Part shown: positions 1 to 6,883 of the stretch, one piece after another | Numbering within the stretch: the first letter of the stretch is position 1 | Layout: each line of letters begins with the position of its first letter | Origin: JBBQFC01 sp038321615 | GTDB lineage: Bacteria > Bacteroidota > Bacteroidia > Flavobacteriales_D > Cryomorphaceae | Length of the DNA: 9,264 bases | NCBI GenBank assembly: GCA_038321615.1 | Contig: JBBQFC010000087.1 | Coordinates: forward strand, 1-9,264 | Direction of reading: 5' to 3' | Notes under the pieces: generated by a model | What the model was told of the DNA's origin: nothing | Databases searched by the model: none | What the model saw: only the letters and a program-made list of their open reading frames with translations | Position numbers and translations under genes: made by a program

Positions 1-1
1 T

Positions 2-31
2 TATGCTCAAAAAGTACTGGTTACTAAATAA
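2..31 (+). CDS. C-terminal end of a protein with a T9SS-type sorting tail (partial)
   Basis: Only the last nine codons and the TAA stop are inside the window. They read YAQKVLVTK. This short basic, beta-strand-like ending with a terminal Lys is typical of the C-terminal sorting domain (TIGR04183 type) that sends proteins through the type IX secretion system of Bacteroidota, where the final strand often reads like KKVLVxK. The choice of frame rests on this resemblance; the other two frames give no recognisable ending. A strong terminator starts 22 bases after the stop, which independently supports a + strand gene ending here. If right, the missing upstream gene encodes a secreted or surface-attached protein, but nothing can be said of its function. 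Confidence 0.55.
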   Translation, partial: YAQKVLVTK

Positions 32-53
32 TTATTGCCTTTGAAATTTTCAG

Positions 54-83
54 CCCCTTCCAAGCAATTGGAAGGGGTTTTTT
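54..83 (+). terminator. Rho-independent terminator
   Basis: Perfect 10-bp stem, CCCCTTCCAA (54-63) pairing with TTGGAAGGGG (68-77), closed by a GCAA tetraloop and followed directly by six T (78-83). The T-tract lies on the + strand side, so it terminates the gene ending at 31. The - strand side has no T run, so it is a weak terminator at best for the convergent CHAT gene ending at 139. Confidence 0.9.
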
Positions 84-138
84 ATTGCTTAGCATTTGGG
101 AAATATTCGAGTGTAAATTCAAGAATTTTCTGAGGTAT

Positions 139-697
139 TCAGGTTTGGAAAATCAATACAGACTGAAATACACTTCCAGTCTTCCGCCGTTTTCTATGCA
201 CCAAAAACCAAATAGTCGCGGCCAATAAAATTGTGAGAAGTGCGCCAACAAGCCAACACCAGTTTGACGCTTGAGCTAGCTGCCCGTCCTGGCCTGTAAC
301 TACCAAACCACCCCAATAATAGGGAGCGGCAAGTTCTCCTTGAAACTTTTGGATGTAGTTGAGTTTTGCCTTTCGCAATGCGCTCGAGAAGTTTATAGGG
401 TTTTCCAAATGGGTGTAGAATTGATTGACGATCCATGTTGATTGTTTATCGTCTATCTTCCACAAACTATAGAGAACATTCGGGCAGCCGGTATATTCAA
501 AGGCATAGGCCAAGGAAATCACACCGTCGCCATGTCGATAATATCCCAAACCAGTTTCGCAGGCTGTGAGCACAGCTAAATTTGCGGCGAGCCGCTGGTT
601 AAAAAGTTCGTAGGCATGCAGGTAGCCATCATCCGATCCGTCGAGCGAAGGGGTGAGTGCCAATTAGCTCCCCAGCGGATCGTTGTCTTTCAATATG
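139..697 (-). pseudogene. TPR-CHAT pseudogene, segment 5: CHAT catalytic Cys half and membrane anchor
   Basis: After the last frame change the protein reads ILKDNDPLGS, a TAA at 664-666, then LALTPSLDGSDDGYLHAYEL and the CHAT signature VLTACETGLG (catalytic Cys codon 559-561). GDGVISLAYAFEYTG, NVLYSLWKIDD and SSALRKAKLNYIQ follow, all family-typical. The segment ends with a hydrophobic helix (about VGALLTILLAATIWFLV) and a basic HRKRRK stretch. This single C-terminal membrane span would anchor the protein with its CHAT and TPR parts outside the cytoplasm, given the N-terminal signal peptide. On its own this piece lacks the catalytic His and a good start (TTG at 661-663), so an active product from it is unlikely. 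Confidence 0.8.
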
Positions 698-1501
698 CGT
701 GGGTGCCAAAGTGAAGCACCTCGGCGTATTTGCCTTGATTGCGGAAATTCTCCTCGTTGGCATCCAGACCAATCAATGAATTCCCTTTAGCATTTATACG
801 CTCAGCAAATTCTACTTAAAACGGAGTTTGAACAAAATTTCCAAACGCTAATTTTCTTTCATCGTCAACCCCGGAATCGGCATAGAGTTTAGCCTTTACC
901 TCGTCAGAAAAACCAGGAACAAGTGCAAGAATCCCAGTAGTATTCTTCTTCCGATCGGCCGGGGAAGCGGTTAGTGAGTTGCGAAGTAGAATGTTGTGCT
1001 TCTTAAGTGACCATGGCCAATCCGAGTAATTCGAACTTGCGGGTGGAGAACTCAACAGAGTTTCAAAGTTCAATTTATGAAGCACTCCATCGGGCAATAT
1101 AATAACGCGCTCTTTTAAATCTTTTTTTACAGGACTCCAAAGTATTTGGTTTAGGTAATACCCGAGGCCTGCAATACATCTCGGATTTTGGTTTAATTCG
1201 GTAATGGATCTATATGCGATGACTGAATCTGCCCAAGAAGCAGGGACTTCTAAAGGGATCATTTGGAAGCTTTCGCCGTTTGATTTCAACACTTTTAAAA
1301 TTCCATCTACCGCATAGTAAATCAACAAGGATGCGTCAGAACTTCTTATTTCCTGTAGTATCTGTTCTTCATTCGAGATCATTCTCTCGTTGCGGGTTGC
1401 GTACCATGTTGGGTATGCCGTGGATAATTCTTGTTGATAATCCGTCCATGCCTGAAGGGTTTCGAACTGCACTTTCTGCCAATAGCCATCTGTGTCGTTC
1501 A
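698..1501 (-). pseudogene. TPR-CHAT pseudogene, segment 4: N-terminal half of CHAT domain with catalytic His
   Basis: Helical start (around WTDYQQELSTAYPTWYATR) is followed by CHAT hallmarks. These are DASLLIYYAVDGILKVL, YLNQILWSPV, and VIILPDGVLHKLNFETLL, which matches the CHAT core strand and loop usually read as lvivPDGxLxxlPFeaL. A TAA stop at 816-818 interrupts the frame after FVQTPF, but the same frame continues as VEFAERINAKGNSLIGLDAN and reaches LHFGTHA, where the His (codon 699-701) matches the catalytic His of caspase-like CHAT domains. The TAA could have come from a sense codon by one substitution. Directly after the His motif the frame is shifted again. A GTG at 1500-1502 could in principle start a fragment, but nothing supports an independent gene. 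Confidence 0.75.
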
Positions 1502-2385
1502 CGCTGTGAGCTTAAACGTAGCAAAGTTTTCGCGAAAAATTCGATCTTTTTCTACCACCGAATCGGGGATATTTGCAAATTGCATTGCGCTCCTGTTTTG
1601 AAGCGCTGCACGAATGGAGATGGATCGACTTTGCTCCAGGTTTTTAAGATACCATTGCGTCATGCCGCCGTCGACCATGTCGAGTAAAGTCTCAAAAACT
1701 AATTCCCGCTCATCCATGGCCTGCATATCTGCCATCAAATATTCATTGGTATTTTCAAAAACCAAAAATGGCCGAAGCTTGTCGACGAAGGCATCCGAAG
1801 TTTTTAATAGCTCAAATGTTTCCCGCTTTTGGCTTTTATTTGTCGCGCTAATGTGGCCAATTAAAAATTCAGCGTGAAATGTCATGAGTCGTAGTACCAT
1901 GGGGTCAATTAGCAGTATTTCCGATCTGGATAAAGCGGAGAGATTAAGATCGCCGGGGCTCGTGTGAAGCGCATCGGCCCAAGCATATTTTAAATATTGA
2001 TATGCGCTATCGGAATGGTTGGAGATATCATAAGCCTGCGCCAGGCTGAGGCTAGCTTCGAGCGACCTTTTGTAATGGCCGGTTAATTTGGAGTTGTACA
2101 GCTGATAACAGGTCTTGAAATTCGCAATGGCGGTGGCGTAATCTCCCTTGGTGAATTGTATATCGGCCAGTCCAAATAAGGAGTTGAGTGTAAAAGCATG
2201 ACTCAAGCCTAATACTGCAACCCTTTCTTCGTAGGAAATTTTGTAAAGCGCAGCAGCTCGCTCTAAGTCACCGTGCGATTGAGCTGTAAGTGCCAGATTA
2301 AAGCGACTTTGGCCAGTCTTTGAACCTTCGATTGCTCCAAGGGCATCCCGCTCATGGAGCGCCGGGGTTAATAGCGAATCAGCTT
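1502..2385 (-). pseudogene. TPR-CHAT pseudogene, segment 3: TPR array and linker to CHAT
   Basis: The open frame here extends upstream of its first usable start codon (TTG at 2204-2206), through ALTAQSHGDLERAAALY and back to 2385, without a stop. This is another sign that it is the middle of a longer gene. It contains further TPRs (SLFGLADIQFTKGDYATAI, LSLAQAYDISNHSDSAYQYL). A long helical linker follows, ending IPDSVVEKDRIFRENFATF, the kind of region that precedes CHAT domains and often reads as charged helix. The frame stops at TGA 1499-1501. With one base restored it continues into NDTDGYWQKVQFETLQAW, the expected next helix. Confidence 0.75.
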
Positions 2386-2960
2386 ATTGATATTCGACTT
2401 AGAGATATAGAGACCTCCGATGCCATCGTAAATATTTGCCCTGCTGAAGTGGGGTTTGGGAAGGATAGAGTCGGCGATAACAAACGACTTTAGCATATAA
2501 GGCATGGCTCTATCGGCATTATTCAACGAGCTGTAATACGCACCCATATTTGAGTATTCGCTCATCAAATCGTTGCAAAGACCTTGCTCTTCGTGCACAC
2601 GGATATACAAATTGAGCATTTCTATGGCTCCTTTAATATCTCCTAATTTACCCGATGAAGCGCTTAAATTGGAAGCGACATTCCAAGTATGTGGGTGGTT
2701 TTCGTCGAGCTGCAATTTGAATATTCGAAATGCATCGCGATAGGCTTTCTCTCCTTTTTGAACATCTCCTAGGTCGGTGTAAATGGAGCCAAGCGAATTG
2801 ATGTTGTAGGCTATTTCTTTTGCCGATGACTCGAAAATGGCCTGGCGGAGATTAAGCGCTTCTTCATTCAGGAATACGGCTTGCTCAATATTGCCCATGT
2901 AATTGAACAGAATTCCTTTCCACTCCAACGATTTTGCTAAAGTCAGGGTATCTGTATCGG
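2386..2960 (-). pseudogene. TPR-CHAT pseudogene, segment 2: TPR array
   Basis: Contains clear tetratricopeptide repeats, with helix-pair signatures such as NINSLGSIYTDLGDVQKGE, then ASNLSASSGKLGDIKGAIEM, SNMGAYYSSLNNADRAMPYM and IYDGIGGLYISKSNINK. The spacing and the Gly, Tyr and Ala positions follow the TPR consensus. TPRs form a superhelix that binds partner proteins or peptides. In TPR-CHAT proteins they lie N-terminal to the protease-like domain. After ISKSNINK the frame runs into TAA at 2368-2370. Adding one base within 2383-2388 restores ADSLLTPALHERDALG and the next TPR, so this is a frameshift and not a natural C-terminus. Confidence 0.75.
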
Positions 2961-3371
2961 GCGAGAACTTTCAAAGCCTATACTTTTGTCGCAGAATAGC
3001 TCGGCTTTCGCAAAGTCCACTTGAAAAAGTTGATCGCGGGCAGCCGAGTAATACACTTGACCCATATAGGAAGGCAAGGCGGGAAGCGCCTCCGGCTCAT
3101 TTATCAGCGGTTTCATTTCACCGATTGCTTCGATATAATGGCTTCCCCGACCCAGCATATGGATGCGCTTGTAGCGATAGTAATTGGTGCTATCAGTAAC
3201 TCCCAGCTTTTTCCAATGCGCAATTATTGGAAGCGCGGCTTTAGCGGCATCGTCAAACTGCCCTTTCTGCTCAAAAGCACCAAAGGTCTTGACTAGTTCT
3301 CGGATCTGACCATGTGCCTGAGAAAAGGAGAGAAAAAGAAAGAAACTCAGTGCAAACCCGATCCGAATCAT
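2961..3371 (-). pseudogene. TPR-CHAT pseudogene, segment 1: signal peptide and N-terminal helices
   Basis: Begins MIRIGFALSFFLFLSFSQAHGQ: short basic n-region, hydrophobic core, and a plausible signal peptidase I site after AHG. A TTG at 3402-3404 would add 11 residues before this, but the ATG fits the signal peptide better. The rest is helical repeat sequence (for example FDDAAKAALPIIAHWKKLG, then a segment around FAKAELFCDKSIGFE) consistent with degenerate TPRs. The frame ends at a stop at 2943-2945. Switching frame at about 2965 continues as SPDTDTLTLAKSLEWKG into the next segment without a stop, which locates the first missing base. Confidence 0.75.
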
Positions 3372-3438
3372 ATTGAGAGATCGTGAGTTAAAAGGGTAAA
3401 TCAAAATGTGATTTGAAAAGCTTCTGGAAGACTTATAG

Positions 3439-3461
3439 ATGGAATGGATAATTCATTCCAT
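3439..3461. repeat. Inverted repeat between acr3 and the CHAT pseudogene
   Basis: Perfect 8-bp arms ATGGAATG and CATTCCAT separated by 7 bases. It lies in the 156-bp gap between the end of acr3 and the start of the CHAT gene, both on the - strand. There is no T run on either side, so it is not a standard intrinsic terminator. It could be a protein-binding site upstream of the CHAT gene or a weak transcript-end hairpin. Nothing else was recognised in this gap. Confidence 0.4.
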
Positions 3462-3527
3462 TAGCCACGTGAGAAGCGGATTAGAATTTAAACTTTGCTC
3501 TACATTTCCATAAACCTTCAAAAATCC

Positions 3528-4565
3528 CTACGCGGTATTGGCAAAGTACCGCGCTCGCAGCCAAAATGACACGCGTACCAGTAAAATAAGTGCTGGCACT
3601 TCTACCAGCGGGCCAACAACACCGGTAAAAGCCTGACCGGAGTCCAGCCCAAATACGGCTATAGCCACCGCAATAGCGAGCTCGAAATTATTGCCTGCGG
3701 CGGTGAACGCTACGGCGGCTGTTTTGGAATAATCGGCACCAGATATTTTGGTAATTGCGAAACCAATGAAAAACATCAGCGCGAAATAAACCAATAGTGG
3801 CAGCGCAATTCGGAGCACATCGAATGGAATCCGCACGATGAGTTCACCTTTAAGCGAAAACATCACCACGATGGTGAACAACAATGCGATGAGCGTAACA
3901 GGCGAGATATGCGGAATGAATACCGTGCGATACCAGTGCTCGCCTTTCCATTTCACAAAGATCAACCGACTCAAAATTCCGAGCAGAAAAGGAATTCCCA
4001 AATAAATGGCGACACTTTCGGCAACTAACTGAATGGAAATATCTATGATAGCCCCATCGAACCCAAAATAGGGTGGTAAAACTGTGATGAAAATCCACGC
4101 GTAAAAGCTATAAGCAAACACTTGAAAAATACTGTTAAGCGCTACCAGACCAGCTCCATATTCACTACTTCCCTCAGCTAGATCGTTCCATACCAATACC
4201 ATAGCTATGCACCGCGCCAAACCAATAAGTATCAGGCCAACCATGTATTCGGGATAATCGCTCAAGAAAAGGATTGCCAACAGAAACATTAATATCGGCC
4301 CGATAATCCAGTTTAAAACCAATGATAAACCGAGAATACGGGTATTCTTAAACACCTTGGGCAAGAGGGCATAATTTACTTTTGCCAGCGGTGGGTACAT
4401 CATTAAGATCAGTCCGATGGCTATGGGAATGTTCGTTGCGCCTCGATTGAAGGAGTTGACAAACGCGGATGTGGAAGGTACGAAGTAGCCTATTGCCACC
4501 CCGAGCACCATCGCTAAGAATATGAATAGGGTAAGGTTGCGGTCGAGAAAGTTCAGTTTTTTCAT
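3528..4565 (-). CDS. acr3: Acr3-family arsenite efflux transporter
   Basis: 345-residue polytopic inner-membrane protein of the Acr3 (ArsB-like, bile acid/sodium symporter superfamily) type. It exports arsenite, driven by proton motive force. About ten hydrophobic segments are visible along the length. The two family hallmarks are intact: the transmembrane Cys119 in GLARCIAMVLVWNDLAEG, followed by GAGLVALNSIFQ, and Glu295 in GNNFELAIAVAIAVFG. These correspond to the conserved Cys and Glu known to be needed for arsenite transport in characterised Acr3 proteins. Length is normal for the family. The start MKKLNFLDRNLTLFIFLAM is typical. It is the last gene of the arsR-arsC-acr3 operon, 68 bases after the arsC stop. 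Acr3 rather than true ArsB is certain from these motifs; antimonite export is possible but cannot be told here. Confidence 0.95.
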   Translation of the reverse strand: MKKLNFLDRNLTLFIFLAMVLGVAIGYFVPSTSAFVNSFNRGATNIPIAIGLILMMYPPLAKVNYALLPKVFKNTRILGLSLVLNWIIGPILMFLLAILFLSDYPEYMVGLILIGLARCIAMVLVWNDLAEGSSEYGAGLVALNSIFQVFAYSFYAWIFITVLPPYFGFDGAIIDISIQLVAESVAIYLGIPFLLGILSRLIFVKWKGEHWYRTVFIPHISPVTLIALLFTIVVMFSLKGELIVRIPFDVLRIALPLLVYFALMFFIGFAITKISGADYSKTAAVAFTAAGNNFELAIAVAIAVFGLDSGQAFTGVVGPLVEVPALILLVRVSFWLRARYFANTA

Positions 4566-4633
4566 TGCTCTTAAAGCCTACAATCCCTTATAATCCAGAC
4601 AAGTTTGCCCATCGTAAGTGGCTTTGGTGCTGT

Positions 4634-5293
4634 TTATCTGGCACTTTGAAATTTAATAGAGACTTGGTTGATGAGATAAAACATTTCAAGTGCTATTTGG
4701 CTGCAGCGCTCATCGTATATCAATTTCTCATCGGCAGTGCCATCGCTGGCTTTTGGATCATCATAAGGCAAGGCAATTCTCAATTTGGCGCCGGGTATAA
4801 ATGGGCAACTCTCATCGGCGTGCGAGCAGGTCATAATGGCGGCGAAGTCTTTTTTCGGATTAGTGACATCATCATATTTCTTGGAAAAGTTCCCAATAGC
4901 TTGAGCGTTTTGGGTAAATTTTATTGCGTAGCGCGGATTGTTGCCAGCTGACTTCTCGATTTGAAACCCAGAGCGCTCCAACGCTGATACAGCCCTGAAA
5001 TTAAAGGCCGTAATTTCCGTACCGCCGGAGTAATTGTTTATTTCTGCTTCCAATCCATAATAGTAAGCTGCCGTCTCAGCCCAGAGCTGGCTTAGCTGAC
5101 TTCTACGACTATTATGCGTGCAAATGAAAGTTAAATTGGCTTGCTCTTTCTGAGAAAGTCGTTCAAAAATGTAATTAGCTATTTCTTCAATTACCACCTT
5201 CCTGTCGCCGTCAATACTGGCCATTTTCGGAAGTAGTAGGCTTACATATCGATCCAGAGTAGGATAGAGTTCAGGTTTAAAATCATTTTTCAT
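4634..5293 (-). CDS. arsC: Arsenate reductase, LMW-PTP fold, thioredoxin-type
   Basis: Reduces arsenate to arsenite in the cytoplasm so that Acr3 can export it. With the start used here it has 219 residues. The P-loop FICTHNSRRSQ holds the CX5R motif (Cys58, Arg64). The second redox pair TCSHADESCPFIP (Cys156 and Cys163, C-X6-C) matches the Cys82/Cys89 arrangement of the thioredoxin-coupled S. aureus pI258 ArsC family. Plain LMW tyrosine phosphatases lack this pair, so the reductase call is firm. YDDP and a YDERC helix near the end also fit. The frame is open further upstream to ATG at 5420-5422, only 10 bases after the arsR stop. That would add 43 residues (an apolar signal-like stretch ILACLSLAVSMVLPAIS) that the cytosolic family does not have. 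I chose ATG 5291-5293 because it gives the family's usual distance to the P-loop. The choice of start is uncertain. Confidence 0.88.
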   Translation of the reverse strand: MKNDFKPELYPTLDRYVSLLLPKMASIDGDRKVVIEEIANYIFERLSQKEQANLTFICTHNSRRSQLSQLWAETAAYYYGLEAEINNYSGGTEITAFNFRAVSALERSGFQIEKSAGNNPRYAIKFTQNAQAIGNFSKKYDDVTNPKKDFAAIMTCSHADESCPFIPGAKLRIALPYDDPKASDGTADEKLIYDERCSQIALEMFYLINQVSIKFQSAR

Positions 5294-5432
5294 AGGCTCA
5301 ACAATGGGTGGTTGTGAAATTATGCCGTATTCAAGGCTATAGCTTTGGCTAGTCTGAGATATAGCTGGTAAAACCATGGAAACAGCAAGGCTCAGGCAAG
5401 CAAGAATTTCGGGTGTTGTCATAGGTGAGATA

Positions 5433-5768
5433 TCAGCAGCAATCGCCGTTGGCGGCAGATTTTATTTCGAAAAAGAAGTTTTCAAGAATTAGTCTCGCTT
5501 TATTGAGAGCGAACGAATTAATGCAGTAGTTCAGCCGAACCCCTTCTACACTCCCTTGAATTAATCCTGCTTCTTTGAGCTCCCTGAGGTGCTGACTGAT
5601 GGTGGCTTGAGCCAGACCGAGCTCTTGAACCAAATCGGTGTTGATGCAAGTCTGCTGACTCCCAATATGCTGAAGAATGGCTATTCGAGCTGGATGGGCA
5701 AGGACGCGCGCTAAATTTGCCACATCATTTTGATGTTTAGTAAAAAGTTCAGATTTCGTAATTCCCAT
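5433..5768 (-). CDS. arsR: ArsR/SmtB-family arsenite-responsive repressor
   Basis: 111-residue winged-helix dimer that represses its own operon until As(III) binds. The DNA-binding unit is clear: LARVLAHPARIAILQHI, then the helix-turn-helix ELGLAQATISQHLRELKEAGLI, then the wing QGSVEGVRLNYCI. The classical ELCVCDL arsenite site of E. coli-type ArsR is replaced by TCINTDL. The protein has four cysteines: Cys41 at the start of that segment, Cys82 after the wing and a vicinal Cys110-Cys111 at the very C-terminus. These are the candidate metal ligands. It is the first gene of arsR-arsC-acr3, and its stop is 10 bases from the first possible arsC ATG. A perfect palindrome 13 bases upstream of its ATG is the probable operator. 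Confidence 0.93.
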   Translation of the reverse strand: MGITKSELFTKHQNDVANLARVLAHPARIAILQHIGSQQTCINTDLVQELGLAQATISQHLRELKEAGLIQGSVEGVRLNYCINSFALNKARLILENFFFEIKSAANGDCC

Positions 5769-5781
5769 GTAATGGATTATT

Positions 5782-5793
5782 ATATTGCAATAT
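5782..5793. promoter_or_regulatory. Candidate ArsR operator overlapping the arsR promoter
   Basis: ATATTGCAATAT is a perfect 12-bp palindrome, 13 bases before the arsR ATG. On the - strand a TATAAT box overlaps its downstream end (GCAATATAATAATCC). A repressor dimer bound here would cover the promoter. ArsR/SmtB proteins bind short AT-rich palindromes in this position, so ArsR autoregulation is the natural inference. No convincing -35 element was found. Confidence 0.55.
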
Positions 5794-5885
5794 TACGATA
5801 AAAGGTGATGGGTAGAAAATTGTGCAATCATTTTTTTTGGCATTTAAAGGTTTGAGAGCTTGGAAGTCTGTAAACCTCAGAAATT

Positions 5886-6821
5886 CTAAGAGTGAAATTT
5901 ATCTCCTTTCCAATTTTCAGGATTGGCTACAATGTAATTAGAGATTTTTTGGTAGGCGCGATCATCGCGAATAATAGTGTCGTGAAATCGTGGATGCCAG
6001 CCGTTTTCCAATCCCAACCGATTGGCATGTTTGGTCACCGCCGATTTGTAAGATCGGATGATCGTAGAGATGGAATCAGAATCGGGAGAAATGGCCGCCA
6101 TATGGCGATTTTTTTGGGGTATGGGTAGAGACGTTGCATGCAACGTCTGTACAATATCCCCCCCGATTCCATCGCCGCCATTTCCATCGCCGCCATTTTT
6201 ATTCCTATTATCTCCATTCCCATCATTCACATTCCTATCATTTCCATTACTATCATTTATATTCCTTTCATTTCCATCAATTCCATCGCCCTCAATTCCA
6301 TCGTCGCCATTTGAATTCCGATCATTTATATTCTTATCATTTCCATCAATTCCATGGCCGCCATTTTCATTCGCGCTATTCGCATCGCCGCTGGTCTTAT
6401 AGCGATCATTCCCATCATTACTGTGATTCTCATTATTTCCTATATTCCCGTTCCAAATTTCTTCATTACCAACGCCAATCTTATCCGGATTTCCAGTCCC
6501 GCGTTCGATTCCAGATCTTTGTCCATTGGGTTTATTCAAAATCAAAATTCCATGCAGGTGGTTGGGCATCACTACGAAATCGCCTAGTTCCACCCATGAA
6601 GTATGATGGGGAATTTCGTGCCAGAGGATATCAGCAATAATTCCAAGATGCGAGAAGTTTATTTTACCATTTTTGATTTCTCCGAAAAGATGCCGCATAT
6701 TGGCGGTGCAAATAGTTATAAAATATGCCCCGTTCCAGCCGTAGTTCCACCATATGGCGCGAGCTGAAGGTATGCGGTATTTGTTTTGGAATTTATCAGT
6801 TTTCATCTCGATTGGAAGCAT
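5886..6821 (-). CDS. RAYT / IS200-like HUH transposase with an Asn-Gly-Asp repeat insertion
   Basis: Single-domain Y1 transposase of the REP-associated tyrosine transposase type: a DNA nickase and rejoining enzyme that is usually single copy and not itself flanked by insertion-sequence ends. The N-terminal part KYRIPSARAIWWNYGWNGAYFITICTANM and FGEI are characteristic of the Bacteroidota group. The HUH metal-binding motif is HLH at residues 88-90 (FVVMPNHLHGIL). The C-terminal part SISTIIRSYKSAVTKHANR, WHPRFHDTIIRDDRAYQ and YIVANPENW carries the nucleophile; Tyr296 is the likelier one, Tyr290 the alternative. Between these halves, residues of about 108-222 form a low-complexity Asn/Gly/Asp insertion; 53 of the last 72 are N, G or D. 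A perfect palindrome follows within the frame. The frame is intact. Start is the ATG at 6819-6821; a second ATG five codons later is possible. Confidence 0.88.
   Translation of the reverse strand: MLPIEMKTDKFQNKYRIPSARAIWWNYGWNGAYFITICTANMRHLFGEIKNGKINFSHLGIIADILWHEIPHHTSWVELGDFVVMPNHLHGILILNKPNGQRSGIERGTGNPDKIGVGNEEIWNGNIGNNENHSNDGNDRYKTSGDANSANENGGHGIDGNDKNINDRNSNGDDGIEGDGIDGNERNINDSNGNDRNVNDGNGDNRNKNGGDGNGGDGIGGDIVQTLHATSLPIPQKNRHMAAISPDSDSISTIIRSYKSAVTKHANRLGLENGWHPRFHDTIIRDDRAYQKISNYIVANPENWKGDKFHS
6125..6152. repeat. REP-like palindrome inside the RAYT frame
   Basis: AGACGTTGCATGCAACGTCT at 6129-6148 is a perfect 20-bp palindrome. Three further pairs flank it (6125-6127 with 6150-6152) across one mismatch, giving a 28-bp near-perfect hairpin. 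Its core resembles the GTAGAGACG...CGTCTCTAC palindromes that I recall as dispersed repeats in Bacteroidota and cyanobacteria. That recollection was not checked. On the - strand it encodes QTLHATSL in the RAYT frame without a stop. Confidence 0.75.
6166..6400. repeat. Degenerate in-frame simple repeats coding the N/G/D tract
   Basis: The + strand is a run of TTCCATC/TCATT-like words. Clear units are two tandem 15-bp copies at 6166-6180 and 6181-6195 (identical except the first base), and a 39-bp direct repeat at 6252-6290 and 6321-6359 with only a few differences, offset by 69 bases. All periods are multiples of three, so the reading frame is kept. On the protein side the longer repeat is GIDGN(D/E)(K/R)NIND, twice, 23 residues apart. 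Confidence 0.8.
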
Positions 6822-6883
6822 TAGCGTTCATCGAATAATAAATCATGACTTGGCAAACTTGAAGGTAATGGAATAATTGCTAA

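Larger units (their letters stand above)
139..3371 (-). pseudogene. Secreted TPR-CHAT (caspase-like) protein, broken by six lesions
   Basis: Five apparent open frames in this stretch are colinear parts of one protein of about 1078 residues. Domains in order are a Sec signal peptide, a long TPR array, a CHAT caspase-HetF-associated domain and a C-terminal transmembrane helix with a basic tail. Lesions seen by reading through: one base missing near 2961-2972, near 2383-2388, near 1499-1504 and near 697-698, plus in-frame TAA stops at 816-818 and 664-666. Restoring four bases gives a length exactly divisible by three. In the conceptual protein the catalytic His (HFGTHA, codon 699-701) and Cys (TACETG, codon 559-561) are both present, so decay looks recent. 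CHAT proteins are caspase-like proteases; here TPRs would be the recognition part on the outer face of the inner membrane or in the periplasm. The substrate is unknown. The start is ATG at 3369-3371, directly before the signal peptide. Confidence 0.85.

Noticed and set aside
816..1502. Separate gene starting at GTG 1500-1502
   Set aside because: It starts within family-like sequence that continues the upstream frame, ends at a stop in the middle of a CHAT domain, and is better explained as a pseudogene segment.
4565..4951. + strand frame of 128 codons opposite arsC
   Set aside because: Antisense to a gene with intact catalytic motifs; no domain or signal of its own.
5848..5877. AGGTTT...AAACCT inverted repeat between RAYT and arsR as RAYT terminator
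   Set aside because: Only 6-bp arms with an 18-base loop and no T run on the - strand side.
6125..6400. CRISPR array
   Set aside because: The repeats are degenerate, coding and contiguous, without regular unique spacers, and there are no cas genes.
6058..6640. Long open frames on the + strand rich in Ser/Pro/Phe or His/Tyr opposite the RAYT
   Set aside because: They are antisense readings of the simple-repeat tract; the composition follows from the repeats, and the - strand frame has clear transposase motifs.
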